DNA from: an uncultured bacterium
GTDB taxonomy: Bacteria > Verrucomicrobiota > Verrucomicrobiia > Opitutales > Intestinicryptomonadaceae
DNA: 29,310 bases
NCBI GenBank assembly: GCA_905214995.1
Contig: CAJMOT010000012.1
Span: 1-29,310 of the forward strand
Reading direction: 5' to 3'
Positions 19,803-27,379 of the stretch are shown here, one piece after another. The position numbers were made by a program, and so were the translations under genes. The notes under the pieces were generated by a model that was given only the letters and a program-made list of their open reading frames with translations, was not told the DNA's origin and made no database searches. Position 1 is the first letter of the stretch. Each line of letters begins with the position of its first letter.

Positions 19803-20354
19803 ATGAGCAGAATCGGCAAACTTCCCGTAAAAATCCCCGCAGGGGTCAAGGTCTCGGTTGCGGACAACAGCGTCTCGGTCGAGGGACCCAAGGGCAAGGT
19901 CTCGCAGTCCTTTGACAAGAGCGCGATTAAAATCGCCGTCGAAGGCGACGAAATCCGCGTTTCCCCCGCGACCAACTCCCGCTTCTCCGACGCGATGTTC
20001 GGGACGGCGCGCAGCATAATCGACGCGATGGTAAAGGGCGCCTCCGAGGGTTTCTCGAAGGTTCTCGAAATCAAGGGCGTCGGCTTTAAGGCCGACTTGA
20101 AGGGCAAAGTTCTCACCCTCGCCCTCGGGTACGCGCACCCGTGCGTTCTCGAGGTTCCCGAAGGCATAACGATAGTCGTGGGCGAAACCGGCGACAAAAA
20201 CCCCCTCCTCACCGTTTCCGGCGCGAGCAAGCAGCTCGTTGGCCAGGTGGCCGCCGACATCAAGCGGTTTTATCCGGTCGAGCCCTACAAGGGCAAGGGC
20301 GTCAGGATCCACGGCGAATACGTCCGCCGCAAGGAGGGCAAGAAGACCGCGTAG
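19803..20354 (+). CDS. rplF: 50S ribosomal protein L6
   Basis: Large-subunit protein near the GTPase centre and sarcin-ricin loop, 183 residues. SRIGKLPVKIPAGVKV starts it. Two tandem similar alpha/beta domains follow, with VEGPKGKVSQSF in the first, and LEIKGVGFKADLKGKVL with the LALGYAHPCVLEVPEGI segment in the second. PYKGKGVRIHGEYVRRKEGK is the conserved end. TAAGGAGGCG before the ATG gives a strong start. Confidence 0.99.
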   Translation: MSRIGKLPVKIPAGVKVSVADNSVSVEGPKGKVSQSFDKSAIKIAVEGDEIRVSPATNSRFSDAMFGTARSIIDAMVKGASEGFSKVLEIKGVGFKADLKGKVLTLALGYAHPCVLEVPEGITIVVGETGDKNPLLTVSGASKQLVGQVAADIKRFYPVEPYKGKGVRIHGEYVRRKEGKKTA

Positions 20355-20380
20355 TCCGGCGGTTTTGAAAGGTCACAAAT

Positions 20381-20743
20381 ATGAAAGTTTTGAAGAAAAA
20401 ACAACTCGCACAAAAACGCCGCTGGCGCGTGCGCAACAAGGTTGCCGGCACGCCCGAACGCCCCAGGCTTTCCGTCTGCTTCTCGAACAAGCACATCTAT
20501 GCGCAGTGCATAGACGACACTGTCGGCAAGACGCTCGTCGCCCTCTGCACGACTTCAAAGGAGCTCAACGGCGAAAAAATCCTCCCCAACGTCGCGGGCG
20601 CGCAAGCGCTCGGGTCGAAGTTCGGGGACAAACTCAAGTCGGCCGGCGTTTCCGCCGTGGTGTTCGACAGGGGGCCGCGCAGCTACCACGGCTGCGTGAA
20701 GAGCTTTGCCGACGCCGTCCGCGCCGCGGGCATAAACTTCTAA
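20381..20743 (+). CDS. rplR: 50S ribosomal protein L18
   Basis: 5S rRNA-binding protein, 120 residues. The basic N-terminus KKKQLAQKRRWRVRNKVAGT is followed by PERPRLSVCFSNKHIYAQCID and the FDRGPRSYHGCVKSFADAVR region, then the final strand GINF. AAAGG lies about 13 nt before the ATG. Ends 12 nt before rpsE. Confidence 0.98.
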   Translation: MKVLKKKQLAQKRRWRVRNKVAGTPERPRLSVCFSNKHIYAQCIDDTVGKTLVALCTTSKELNGEKILPNVAGAQALGSKFGDKLKSAGVSAVVFDRGPRSYHGCVKSFADAVRAAGINF

Positions 20744-20755
20744 CACGTTTTGACA

Positions 20756-21262
20756 ATGAGCAGAGAATTTAGAAACAAGAGATCCGAAGCCGAAAAAGAC
20801 GCGGGGCCCGAGCTTATAGAAAAAGTCGTGCACATCAACCGCTGCGCGAAAGTCGTAAAGGGCGGCCGCCGCTTCACGTTTTCGGCGCTCGTAGTCCTCG
20901 GCGACGGGGCCGGCAAAATCGGCCTCGGATACGGCAAAGCCAAGGAAGTTCCGGACGCCATAAAGAAGGCTTCCGACAGGGCCCGCAAGGCGATGAAGCC
21001 CGTAAGTCTCAAAGACACGACGATCCCGCACGAAGTTGTCGGCGAATACGACGGCGGCATAGTTATGCTGCGCCCCGCCAGCCTCGGCACCGGCGTCATA
21101 GCCGGCGGCGGAGTACGCGCGGTTCTCGAAGCGGTCGGAATCAAGGACGTGCTCAGCAAGTCGCTCGGCTCCAACAACGACATGGCGATGGTGAACGCCA
21201 CCCTCAACGCGCTCTACCGCCTCCGCACCGCCGAAACTATCAACACCCTCAGGGGCAAATAA
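20756..21262 (+). CDS. rpsE: 30S ribosomal protein S5
   Basis: Small-subunit protein involved in decoding fidelity and mRNA unwinding, 168 residues. The double-stranded RNA-binding N-domain has VVKGGRRFTFSALVVLGDG and GLGYGKAKEVPDAIKKA; the C-domain has LRPASLGTGVIAGGGVRAV and GIKDVLSKSLGSNN. The ATG at 20756 is preferred to an in-frame TTG at 20750. No Shine-Dalgarno is visible. The bases GTTTTGACAATGA around the start (20747-20759) are repeated exactly at the start of rplO. Ends 9 nt before rplO, where rpmD (L30) is often found. Confidence 0.97.
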   Translation: MSREFRNKRSEAEKDAGPELIEKVVHINRCAKVVKGGRRFTFSALVVLGDGAGKIGLGYGKAKEVPDAIKKASDRARKAMKPVSLKDTTIPHEVVGEYDGGIVMLRPASLGTGVIAGGGVRAVLEAVGIKDVLSKSLGSNNDMAMVNATLNALYRLRTAETINTLRGK

Positions 21263-21271
21263 GTTTTGACA

Positions 21272-21736
21272 ATGAAACTCCACAATCTTTCCAATCCCAA
21301 GGGCGCAAAGCACGCCCACAAGCGTCTCGGCTGCGGCGTGGGCAGCGGCCACGGCAAGACCTCCGGCAGGGGCGAAAAGGGCGCCAAGGCCCGCTCCGGC
21401 GGACACGTCCGCCCCGGGTTTGAAGGCGGCCAGATGCCCCTTTACCGCAAGCTCCCGCACAGGGGCTTTAACAACTTCAAGTTCACGACCGAATACGCCG
21501 TCGTAAACGTCGGAGCCCTCGAAGACCTCGGCATTGAGGAAGTCACTCGCGATTCCCTCGTCATAGCGGGCCTCGTCCGCGCTTCCGACGCCCTCGTCAA
21601 GGTTCTCGGCAACGGCAAGCTCACGAAGAAAATCGTCGTTAAAGCCGACAAATTCTCCAAGAGCGCAGTCGAAAAGATCGAAGCCGCAGGCGGCAGGGCG
21701 ATAGTCGGAGCCCCCGCGGAAAAATCCGCCGAATAA
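21272..21736 (+). CDS. rplO: 50S ribosomal protein L15
   Basis: Large-subunit late-assembly protein, 154 residues. The Gly-rich basic N-terminus has GCGVGSGHGKTSGRGEKGAKAR, then GFEGGQMPLYRKLPHRGF and the C-terminal globular part with VVKADKFSKSAVEKIEAAGG. The ATG at 21272 is preferred to a TTG at 21266. Like rpsE it is preceded by GTTTTGACA and no Shine-Dalgarno. rpsE is followed by rplO directly, with no rpmD between. secY follows after 24 nt. Confidence 0.98.
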   Translation: MKLHNLSNPKGAKHAHKRLGCGVGSGHGKTSGRGEKGAKARSGGHVRPGFEGGQMPLYRKLPHRGFNNFKFTTEYAVVNVGALEDLGIEEVTRDSLVIAGLVRASDALVKVLGNGKLTKKIVVKADKFSKSAVEKIEAAGGRAIVGAPAEKSAE

Positions 21737-21760
21737 CCAACTTGCAGGACAGGGGAAGTC

Positions 21761-23215
21761 ATGTTAAGCGCTTTCACAAATTGCTTTAAAATTCCGGAGT
21801 TGCGCCAGAGAATCATTCTGACGCTCGGACTAATTTTTATCGCTCGAGTGGGAGCCGGCATACCTCTCCCCGGGATCGACCCCGCGCCGCTTCAAGCCTA
21901 TTACGCTTCATCGTCCTCGGACGGCGGCGGCTTGGCGGGCCTGTACAATATGTTCACCGGCGGAGCGATGGTCAACGGGGCGGTTTTTGCGCTCGGCATT
22001 ATGCCGTACATCAGCGCATCCATCATATTGCAGCTGATGGGGGCGGTGATGCCGAGCCTCGCGCGCCTCATGCAGGAGGGCGATTCGGGCAGGCAGAAAA
22101 TCGCGCAGTACACGCGCTATCTGACGATAGCCATCGCCCTCATACAGGGCACGATGATAACCTACGCGCTCGTATACAGCCCCGAGACGATATTTACGGG
22201 TTTTGACAAGGGGCAGTTCGGGACGATAATAGTTGCGGGCAATATTCCGGTGTTCTTTATCGTTAGCGTAATACTGCTGACGACGGGCTGTATGATACTC
22301 ACGTGGCTCGGAGAGCAGATCACTCAGAGGGGCATAGGCAACGGCGTTTCGATAATCATAACGGTGGGCATTATCGACACTCTCCCGGGGGCCGTGTCGC
22401 AGGCATACCAGCTCGTCTTCAACCGCGCGGTCGGCGCAGAGAGCGCCTCTATGGGAGTTCCGCAGGCGGTTCTCATGCTCGTATTCCTATGCGTCGTCAC
22501 GGCCTCCATCATAATGATTCTCCAGGCGGTCAGAAAAATTCCCGTCCAGTATGCAAAGAGGGTTGTAGGGCGCAAAATCATGGGAGGGCAGAGCTCCTAT
22601 CTCCCGCTCAAAGTCAATTACGCCGGCGTCATGCCCATCATCTTCGCGTCGGCTCTCCTCCTCTTTCCCCAGCAGATATTCGGCCAGTTCAGCATAGGCT
22701 GGTACAATGTGGTGTACGGCGCGCTCATCTTTGCGTTCAGCTATTTTTGGGTTTCGATAATGTTCAAGCCCCTGCAAATATCCGACGAGCTCAAGCGCAA
22801 CGGCGGATACATTCCCGGCGTCCGCCCGGGAGAGCCCACCGCGCGCTTCCTCGACTATGTTATGACCCGCCTGACTTTTGCGGGCGCGGTGTTCCTCGTC
22901 GTAATTGCGGTCATTCCGAATCTCCTGATGTCGTACCTCGGCATACCCCCGAAGATCGCAAACTTTTTCGGCGGCACGGGCGCGCTCATCGCAGTCGGCG
23001 TTTCGCTCGACACAATGAGGCAGGTAGAGACCTATCTTTTGCAGCGTCACTACGGCGGCTTCCTCAAAAAGGGCCGCATACGCGGGCGCAGCGTCGGACA
23101 GACGCGCCAAATTCTCGACATGAGCGAAATCAAAAACCTTTGGGCCCTGTGGACGCCCCTGCTGTTGATATTCTTCATCGGGCTCGCCGCATGGGTCATT
23201 CGCAAATGGGCCTGA
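21761..23215 (+). CDS. secY: Protein translocase subunit SecY
   Basis: Pore subunit of the SecYEG channel in the inner membrane, 484 residues. Ten hydrophobic helices can be counted from about residue 17, where LTLGLIFIARVGAGIPLPG is the first. The plug region and VNGAVFALGIMPYISASII (second helix) are typical. The cytoplasmic loops include RKIPVQYAKRVVG and KPLQISDELKRNGGYIPGVRPG, the ribosome and SecA contact sites. It is longer than E. coli SecY (443) because of an extended first periplasmic segment (Ser/Gly-rich, about residues 47-60) and other loops. AGGGGAAG before the ATG is a good ribosome site. It follows rplO, as in most spc operons, but adk is absent downstream. Confidence 0.98.
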   Translation: MLSAFTNCFKIPELRQRIILTLGLIFIARVGAGIPLPGIDPAPLQAYYASSSSDGGGLAGLYNMFTGGAMVNGAVFALGIMPYISASIILQLMGAVMPSLARLMQEGDSGRQKIAQYTRYLTIAIALIQGTMITYALVYSPETIFTGFDKGQFGTIIVAGNIPVFFIVSVILLTTGCMILTWLGEQITQRGIGNGVSIIITVGIIDTLPGAVSQAYQLVFNRAVGAESASMGVPQAVLMLVFLCVVTASIIMILQAVRKIPVQYAKRVVGRKIMGGQSSYLPLKVNYAGVMPIIFASALLLFPQQIFGQFSIGWYNVVYGALIFAFSYFWVSIMFKPLQISDELKRNGGYIPGVRPGEPTARFLDYVMTRLTFAGAVFLVVIAVIPNLLMSYLGIPPKIANFFGGTGALIAVGVSLDTMRQVETYLLQRHYGGFLKKGRIRGRSVGQTRQILDMSEIKNLWALWTPLLLIFFIGLAAWVIRKWA

Positions 23216-23288
23216 GCCCGAAAGGGCTTGGGAGACCAGTTGCAAATTCGTTCTTTAAAACTATCCGACAAAAAAATGCCACCGCATT
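23216..23288. other. secY-map spacer with stem-loop
   Basis: The end of secY overlaps a stem AGCCC (23215-23219) / GGGCT (23224-23228) with a GAAA tetraloop. No T-tract follows, so it is not a standard terminator; it might stabilise the mRNA end. The AT-rich remainder has TTGCAA and a TATCCG-like match, a weak promoter candidate at best. Confidence 0.35.
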
Positions 23289-24059
23289 ATGATACCTATT
23301 AAGTCCGAGAGGGATTTGCGGATTATGCGCAAATCCTGCGAGATTGCGGCAAACGTGCTGGACGAAATATGCCGGCTTGCGGTTCCCGGCGTTTCGACTT
23401 GGGATCTCGACCGCGCCGCCAAGCGGATAATGGAGAAGCGCCATTGCAGAAGCGCCGAATACAAGTACAAATGCGGCCCGCTCAGATACCCGGGATACGT
23501 CTGCATTTCCGTGAACGACCAGGTCATACACGGAATCGGGTCAAAGGACAGGATTCTGAAAGATTCCGACATAGTGAGCTTTGACTGCGCGACGATTTTC
23601 CAGGGGTTCGTGGGCGACAACACCCGCACGGTTTACATAGGGGAGCCTTCCCCCGAAGTGCGCAGGCTGGTCGAGACGACGGCGGAGGCGTTGCATTTGG
23701 GAATCGAAATGGCCCGCCCCGGAAACCGCGTGGGCGACATTTCGGCGGCGATTCAAAGGCATGTGGAATCGCGCGGCTTCGGCGTCGTGAGGGAATTCAC
23801 GGGGCACGGGGTCGGCAGGAGCATGCACGAGGAGCCCGAAGTGCCGAACTTCGGCCGCGCCGGGACGGGACCCGTCTTGCGCCCGGGCATGACGCTCGCC
23901 ATCGAGCCTATGACCACCATGGGTTCGCCCGAAATTTTTGTCGGAGACGACGGCTGGACGGTTTACACCGCCGACGGAAAGCCGAGCTGCCATATGGAAC
24001 ATACGGTGCTCGTTACGGAATCGGATCCCGAAATCCTGACCCTCCCGACCGCGGGTTGA
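23289..24059 (+). CDS. map: Methionine aminopeptidase type I
   Basis: Removes the initiator methionine from nascent chains, a cytosolic two-metal hydrolase, 256 residues. The five metal ligands are all present: D99 (VSFDCAT), D110 (GDNTRT), H173 (TGHGVGRSMHEEP), E206 (LAIEPM) and E237 (HMEHTVLVT). H81 in VNDQVIHGI is the conserved active-site histidine. There is no N-terminal zinc-binding extension. No Shine-Dalgarno is visible; the ATG at 23289 gives the family N-terminus IPIKSERDLRIMRKS. Its Arg codons are more varied (AGG and CGG appear) than in the ribosomal genes, consistent with lower expression. Placed after secY as in many spc-type operons. Confidence 0.98.
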   Translation: MIPIKSERDLRIMRKSCEIAANVLDEICRLAVPGVSTWDLDRAAKRIMEKRHCRSAEYKYKCGPLRYPGYVCISVNDQVIHGIGSKDRILKDSDIVSFDCATIFQGFVGDNTRTVYIGEPSPEVRRLVETTAEALHLGIEMARPGNRVGDISAAIQRHVESRGFGVVREFTGHGVGRSMHEEPEVPNFGRAGTGPVLRPGMTLAIEPMTTMGSPEIFVGDDGWTVYTADGKPSCHMEHTVLVTESDPEILTLPTAG

Positions 24060-24185
24060 CCGCCGGTTGCGGGCTCGATTTTTTTCGGGAGAAATATTAT
24101 TTTTTTGAAGGAAACGGCAAAAAAAACTTTTCAAAGCGAAAAAAAATATCCATTATTTAACGTCTTTTTAAACAACGGAAAAAAT
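24060..24185 (+). promoter_or_regulatory. AT-rich map-rpsM gap, possible alpha-operon promoter
   Basis: This 126-base stretch is very AT-rich for this genome. TTTTCA (24128-24133) followed by a TTATTT or TATTTA match (24153-24159) is at a poor spacing of 19-20 nt, and TTGAAG (24105-24110) has no good partner. A promoter or A/T-rich leader for rpsM-rpsK-rpsD-rpoA-rplQ is plausible but not pinned down. infA and rpmJ, often placed here, are not seen. Confidence 0.3.
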
Positions 24186-24560
24186 ATGCCAAGATTACTC
24201 GGAGTAGATATTCCCAACAACAAGCGCGTGGAATACGCGCTCAGATACATATACGGCATCGGGCCGACGCGCTCCAAGCTTATTTGCGAAGAATGCTCAA
24301 TTCCCGAATCCATGCGCGCCAACGAGCTCACGGAAGAGCATATCAACAAGATCATGAACGCCATCGCGCAGCACCAGTTCAAGGTTGAGGGCGACCTCCG
24401 CCGCGAAGTCGTCGGCAATCTCAAGCGTTTGGCTGCAATCAAATCCTATCGCGGACTCCGTCACGCCAAGGGCCTTCCCGTCCGCGGGCAGAGGACCAGC
24501 ACCAACGCGCGCACCCGCAAGGGCGCCCGCAAGACCGTCGGCGTCGTAACCAAAAAGTAA
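24186..24560 (+). CDS. rpsM: 30S ribosomal protein S13
   Basis: Small-subunit head protein contacting the P-site tRNA and S19, 124 residues. MPRLLGVDIPNNKRVEYAL starts it, then YIYGIGPTRSKLICEE (helix-two-turn-helix), a RLAAIKSYRGLRHAKGLPVRGQRT segment and the basic TNARTRKGARKTVG tail. An upstream in-frame start near 24105 would add an A/T-coded extension without family support and is rejected. No Shine-Dalgarno precedes the ATG; the upstream is A-rich. Opens the alpha-operon genes. Confidence 0.98.
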   Translation: MPRLLGVDIPNNKRVEYALRYIYGIGPTRSKLICEECSIPESMRANELTEEHINKIMNAIAQHQFKVEGDLRREVVGNLKRLAAIKSYRGLRHAKGLPVRGQRTSTNARTRKGARKTVGVVTKK

Positions 24561-24571
24561 GGACTTTTTAA

Positions 24572-25084
24572 ATGAGCGAAGAACAGAAGAAACAGGAAGC
24601 GGCGGAAGCCGCCGAAACCAAGGTTCAGGCCCAGCCCGAAGCGGCCGCCGAAGCCAAGCCCTCCCAGCCTTCCGCCGCCGATCTCCTCTCCGAAGAAGTC
24701 GGCGAAATCAAGGTTCGCAAGGCAAAGGGCAGCAAAAACGTCTACTCCGGCGTCTGCCACATCAACGCCACTTTCAACAACACCAAAGTGTCTTTCACCG
24801 ACGCCGCCGGCAACGTCATCAGCTGGTCGAGCGCGGGCAAGATGAACTTCCGCGGCTCCCGCAAGAGCACCGCGTACGCCGCGCAGGTCGTCACGCAGGA
24901 CGCCGGCAAGGTCGCCATGAGCCACGGCATGAAGGAAGTCGCCGTCAGCGTCAAGGGCCCCGGCATGGGCCGCGATTCCGCCATACGCTCCCTTCAGGCT
25001 CTCGGGTTTGTCGTCACTTCCATTGAGGACGTGACCCCCGTTCCGCACAACGGCTGCCGCGCGCCCAAGCGCCGCCGCGTATAA
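24572..25084 (+). CDS. rpsK: 30S ribosomal protein S11 with acidic N-terminal extension
   Basis: Platform protein of the small subunit, 170 residues, against about 129 in E. coli. The core begins near residue 47 with KVRKAKGSKNVYSGVCHINATFNNTKV, then FRGSRKSTAYAAQVV, VKGPGMGRDSAIRSLQALG and the signature end DVTPVPHNGCRAPKRRRV. Residues 1-45 are an Ala/Glu/Gln/Pro-rich extension, probably disordered. The ATG gives a good frame 11 nt after rpsM. The extension is not part of the standard fold and may be lineage-specific. Confidence 0.97.
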   Translation: MSEEQKKQEAAEAAETKVQAQPEAAAEAKPSQPSAADLLSEEVGEIKVRKAKGSKNVYSGVCHINATFNNTKVSFTDAAGNVISWSSAGKMNFRGSRKSTAYAAQVVTQDAGKVAMSHGMKEVAVSVKGPGMGRDSAIRSLQALGFVVTSIEDVTPVPHNGCRAPKRRRV

Positions 25085-25110
25085 CATTTCATATATAGGA
25101 GAATTTCAAA

Positions 25111-25716
25111 ATGTCTCGTTATACAGGACCGACAACCAAAATCAATCGCCGTTTCGGAATGGCTCTCTTTCCGGAAAACAAGGCGATGCAGAAAAAGCCC
25201 TACATTCCCGGCCAGCACGGCCCGCATCTCCGCCGCCGCGTCACCGACTACTCTATGGGCCTAAATGAAAAACAGAAGCTGCGCTTCATGTTCGGCCTCA
25301 GCGAAAAGCAGTTCCGCCTCACTTTTGAGCGCGCCAAGAAAGTCCGCGGCGTCACGGGCGAAATCTTCATGCAGATGCTCGAAACGCGCCTCGACAACGT
25401 GATATATTCGCTCGGGTTCGCGCGCACCCGCAAGGCCCGCCAGTTCGTCACCCACGGGCATGTGCAAGTCAACGGCAAGAAGGTGGACATCGCAAGCTAC
25501 GCCTGCAAGCCCGGCGACGTTGTGGAAGTGCGCGACCGCGCCTCTTCCCGCCAGCTCGCCCAGCGCGCCCTCGACGAATCGCAGTTGCGCGCCACTCCCG
25601 CGTGGCTCGAGCGCGCCGAAGACGCCTTCCGCGGCACCGTCAGCCGCCTGCCTATCCGCGACGAAATGGACAAGACGATAAACGACCAGCTCATCGTCGA
25701 ATTCTACTCGCGCTAA
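25111..25716 (+). CDS. rpsD: 30S ribosomal protein S4
   Basis: Primary 16S rRNA binder at the 5' domain and a fidelity protein, 201 residues. MSRYTGPTTKINRRFG at the start lacks the zinc-knuckle cysteines of C+ forms. YSMGLNEKQKLRFMFGLSE, the S4 RNA-binding module with RLDNVIYSLGFARTRKARQFVTHGHV, and the DQLIVEFYSR end are typical. In E. coli S4 represses the alpha operon. Upstream TATAGGAGAATTTC gives a clear ribosome site (AGGAG). Confidence 0.99.
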   Translation: MSRYTGPTTKINRRFGMALFPENKAMQKKPYIPGQHGPHLRRRVTDYSMGLNEKQKLRFMFGLSEKQFRLTFERAKKVRGVTGEIFMQMLETRLDNVIYSLGFARTRKARQFVTHGHVQVNGKKVDIASYACKPGDVVEVRDRASSRQLAQRALDESQLRATPAWLERAEDAFRGTVSRLPIRDEMDKTINDQLIVEFYSR

Positions 25717-25743
25717 AAGTAAACTTTAAAAACGGAGAACGCA

Positions 25744-26742
25744 ATGGCCAAACGCCTCGGAAAATTTGAACTCCCCAAGCGTCTTGTAAAAGACGAGGGG
25801 AGCGCGACAAGCACCTACGCAAAGTATGTGGCGGAGCCCTTTGAGACGGGCTTCGGCCACACCATCGGCAACGCGCTCCGCCGCGTGCTGCTCAGCTCCA
25901 TCGAGGGCGCGGCGATTAGTTCGATTCGCATCGACGGGGTGGACCACGAATTCCAGAGCATCGACGGAGTCGTCGAGGATGTCACCGACATCGTGCTGAA
26001 TTTGAAGAAGATCAAAATCAAGAGCGCGCTGCGCGAAAGCAAGCGCCTGATGATCGACGTCGACAAGCAGGGCGCGGTGACGGCCGCCGACATACAGCCT
26101 GACGCGGACATCCAGATCGTCAATCCCGAGCAGGTCATTTGCACGCTCGATTCCAAGCGCAGGTTTATCGCCGAGGTCGAAATCTCCTGCGGCCGCGGCT
26201 GGAGGCCCGCCGACGAAAACAAGTACGACGACCAGCCCATCGGGGTTATCGCGATAGACTCGCTTTTCAGCCCCATCGAGCTCGTCAAGTACTCCGTTGA
26301 CGCCACCCGCGTCGGGCAGATGACCGACTTCGACAAGCTCACTCTCGAAATCTGGACGGACGGGAGGATAACCCCCGACGAAGCCCTCAAAGACGCCGCC
26401 GTCATACTCAAACACCACATCGACGTCTTCGACAGGGTCAACGACCAGGAAATCGAATTCGAGACCGTCGGCAAGGAGGTCAGCGAAGAGCAAAACAGGC
26501 TCAGAAAACTCCTCAACATGAGCGTCAACGAAATCGAACTCTCCGTGCGCGCGGCCAACTGCCTCAACAACGCCAACATCACGACCGTCGGCGAACTCGC
26601 CATGAAATCGGAACAGGAAATGCTCAAGTACCGCAACTTCGGCAAAAAGTCCCTCAACGAAATCAAGGGCAAGCTCGAGCAGCTCGGTCTTTCGCTCGGC
26701 ATGAAAATCGACGAGCGCCTCATCGACTCGACAAATCTCTAA
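25744..26742 (+). CDS. rpoA: DNA-directed RNA polymerase subunit alpha
   Basis: Assembly-platform subunit, 332 residues. The N-terminal domain has FETGFGHTIGNALRRVLLSS (about 37-56), used for the alpha dimer and beta/beta' contacts, and a GVDHEFQSIDGVVEDVTDIVLNLK segment. The C-terminal domain begins near 250 and contains SVRAANCLNNANI with R269 in the position of the promoter UP-element-binding arginine, then the GEL and NFGKKSLNEIKGKL helix-hairpin-helix parts. Complete, 27 nt after rpsD. Confidence 0.99.
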   Translation: MAKRLGKFELPKRLVKDEGSATSTYAKYVAEPFETGFGHTIGNALRRVLLSSIEGAAISSIRIDGVDHEFQSIDGVVEDVTDIVLNLKKIKIKSALRESKRLMIDVDKQGAVTAADIQPDADIQIVNPEQVICTLDSKRRFIAEVEISCGRGWRPADENKYDDQPIGVIAIDSLFSPIELVKYSVDATRVGQMTDFDKLTLEIWTDGRITPDEALKDAAVILKHHIDVFDRVNDQEIEFETVGKEVSEEQNRLRKLLNMSVNEIELSVRAANCLNNANITTVGELAMKSEQEMLKYRNFGKKSLNEIKGKLEQLGLSLGMKIDERLIDSTNL

Positions 26743-26763
26743 TTTCACAAAGAATCAATTCAA

Positions 26764-27306
26764 ATGCGTCACCTCAAACACAGACACCAGTTGGGCGTGA
26801 AAAAAGAGCATCGCCAGGCTATAATGGCCTCCCTCTCCGCGGCTCTCTTCCGCCACGATAGAATTCAGACGACCCTCGGCTACGCCAAGGCGCTCCGCCC
26901 CTTCGCCGAAAAGGTAATCACTTTGGCCAAAAAGGCAGCCGCAACGGAAGACACCGCCAAAAAGCTCCACTTCCGCAGGCTTGCGCTCGCCCGCGTGCGC
27001 GACGAGAGCGCGGTTCACTTCCTCTTCGCCGACAAGGTTCAGAAGTTTCTGAAGCGCAACGGCGGCTATACCCGCATCTACAAGCTCGTCCCGCGCGTCG
27101 GCGACGCCGCCAACATGGCGATAATAGAGCTCATCGAGGCGGACGACGAGGGCTATAAAAAAGCTCCCGCCAAGAAGGTTGCCAAGAAGAAAACGGCCAA
27201 GAAAGCCGCCGCCAAAAAAGCTCCCGCCAAGAAGGACGGCGAAGCCGAAGCCCCCGCCGCGGAACAGCCGGCCGAGGCAGCCGAGGTTGCGGAAAGCAAG
27301 GAATAA
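26764..27306 (+). CDS. rplQ: 50S ribosomal protein L17 with long Lys/Ala tail
   Basis: Large-subunit protein by the exit tunnel, 180 residues against about 120-127 in most bacteria. The core MRHLKHRHQLGVKKEHRQA through GGYTRIYKLVPRVGDAANMAIIEL (about 1-125) is standard. Residues 131-180 are an extension: a Lys/Ala/Pro part with KKAPAKK twice (132-138 and 151-157) and then an acidic Ala/Glu/Pro end. The extension is in frame and its codon use matches the core. Last gene of the alpha-operon block; a terminator follows. Confidence 0.97.
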   Translation: MRHLKHRHQLGVKKEHRQAIMASLSAALFRHDRIQTTLGYAKALRPFAEKVITLAKKAAATEDTAKKLHFRRLALARVRDESAVHFLFADKVQKFLKRNGGYTRIYKLVPRVGDAANMAIIELIEADDEGYKKAPAKKVAKKKTAKKAAAKKAPAKKDGEAEAPAAEQPAEAAEVAESKE

Positions 27307-27331
27307 CCCTCTTTGGCAATCTTTTGAAAAT

Positions 27332-27373
27332 CCGCAACGCGCCCACGTTCCGCCCGGGCGCGTTTGCGTTTTT
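27332..27373 (+). terminator. Intrinsic terminator after rplQ
   Basis: AACGCGCCC (27336-27344) pairs perfectly with GGGCGCGTT (27356-27364), and CGC (27333-27335) with GCG (27366-27368) after one bulged T. TTTTT (27369-27373) follows immediately. It ends only 6 nt before the ATG of the next gene, so it could also act as an attenuator for it. Confidence 0.85.
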
Positions 27374-27379
27374 AAAGCA

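Noticed and set aside
24105..24185. Upstream start for rpsM adding 27 residues
   Set aside because: The extension is A/T-rich in codons, without homology, and the normal S13 start MPRLLGV begins at 24186.
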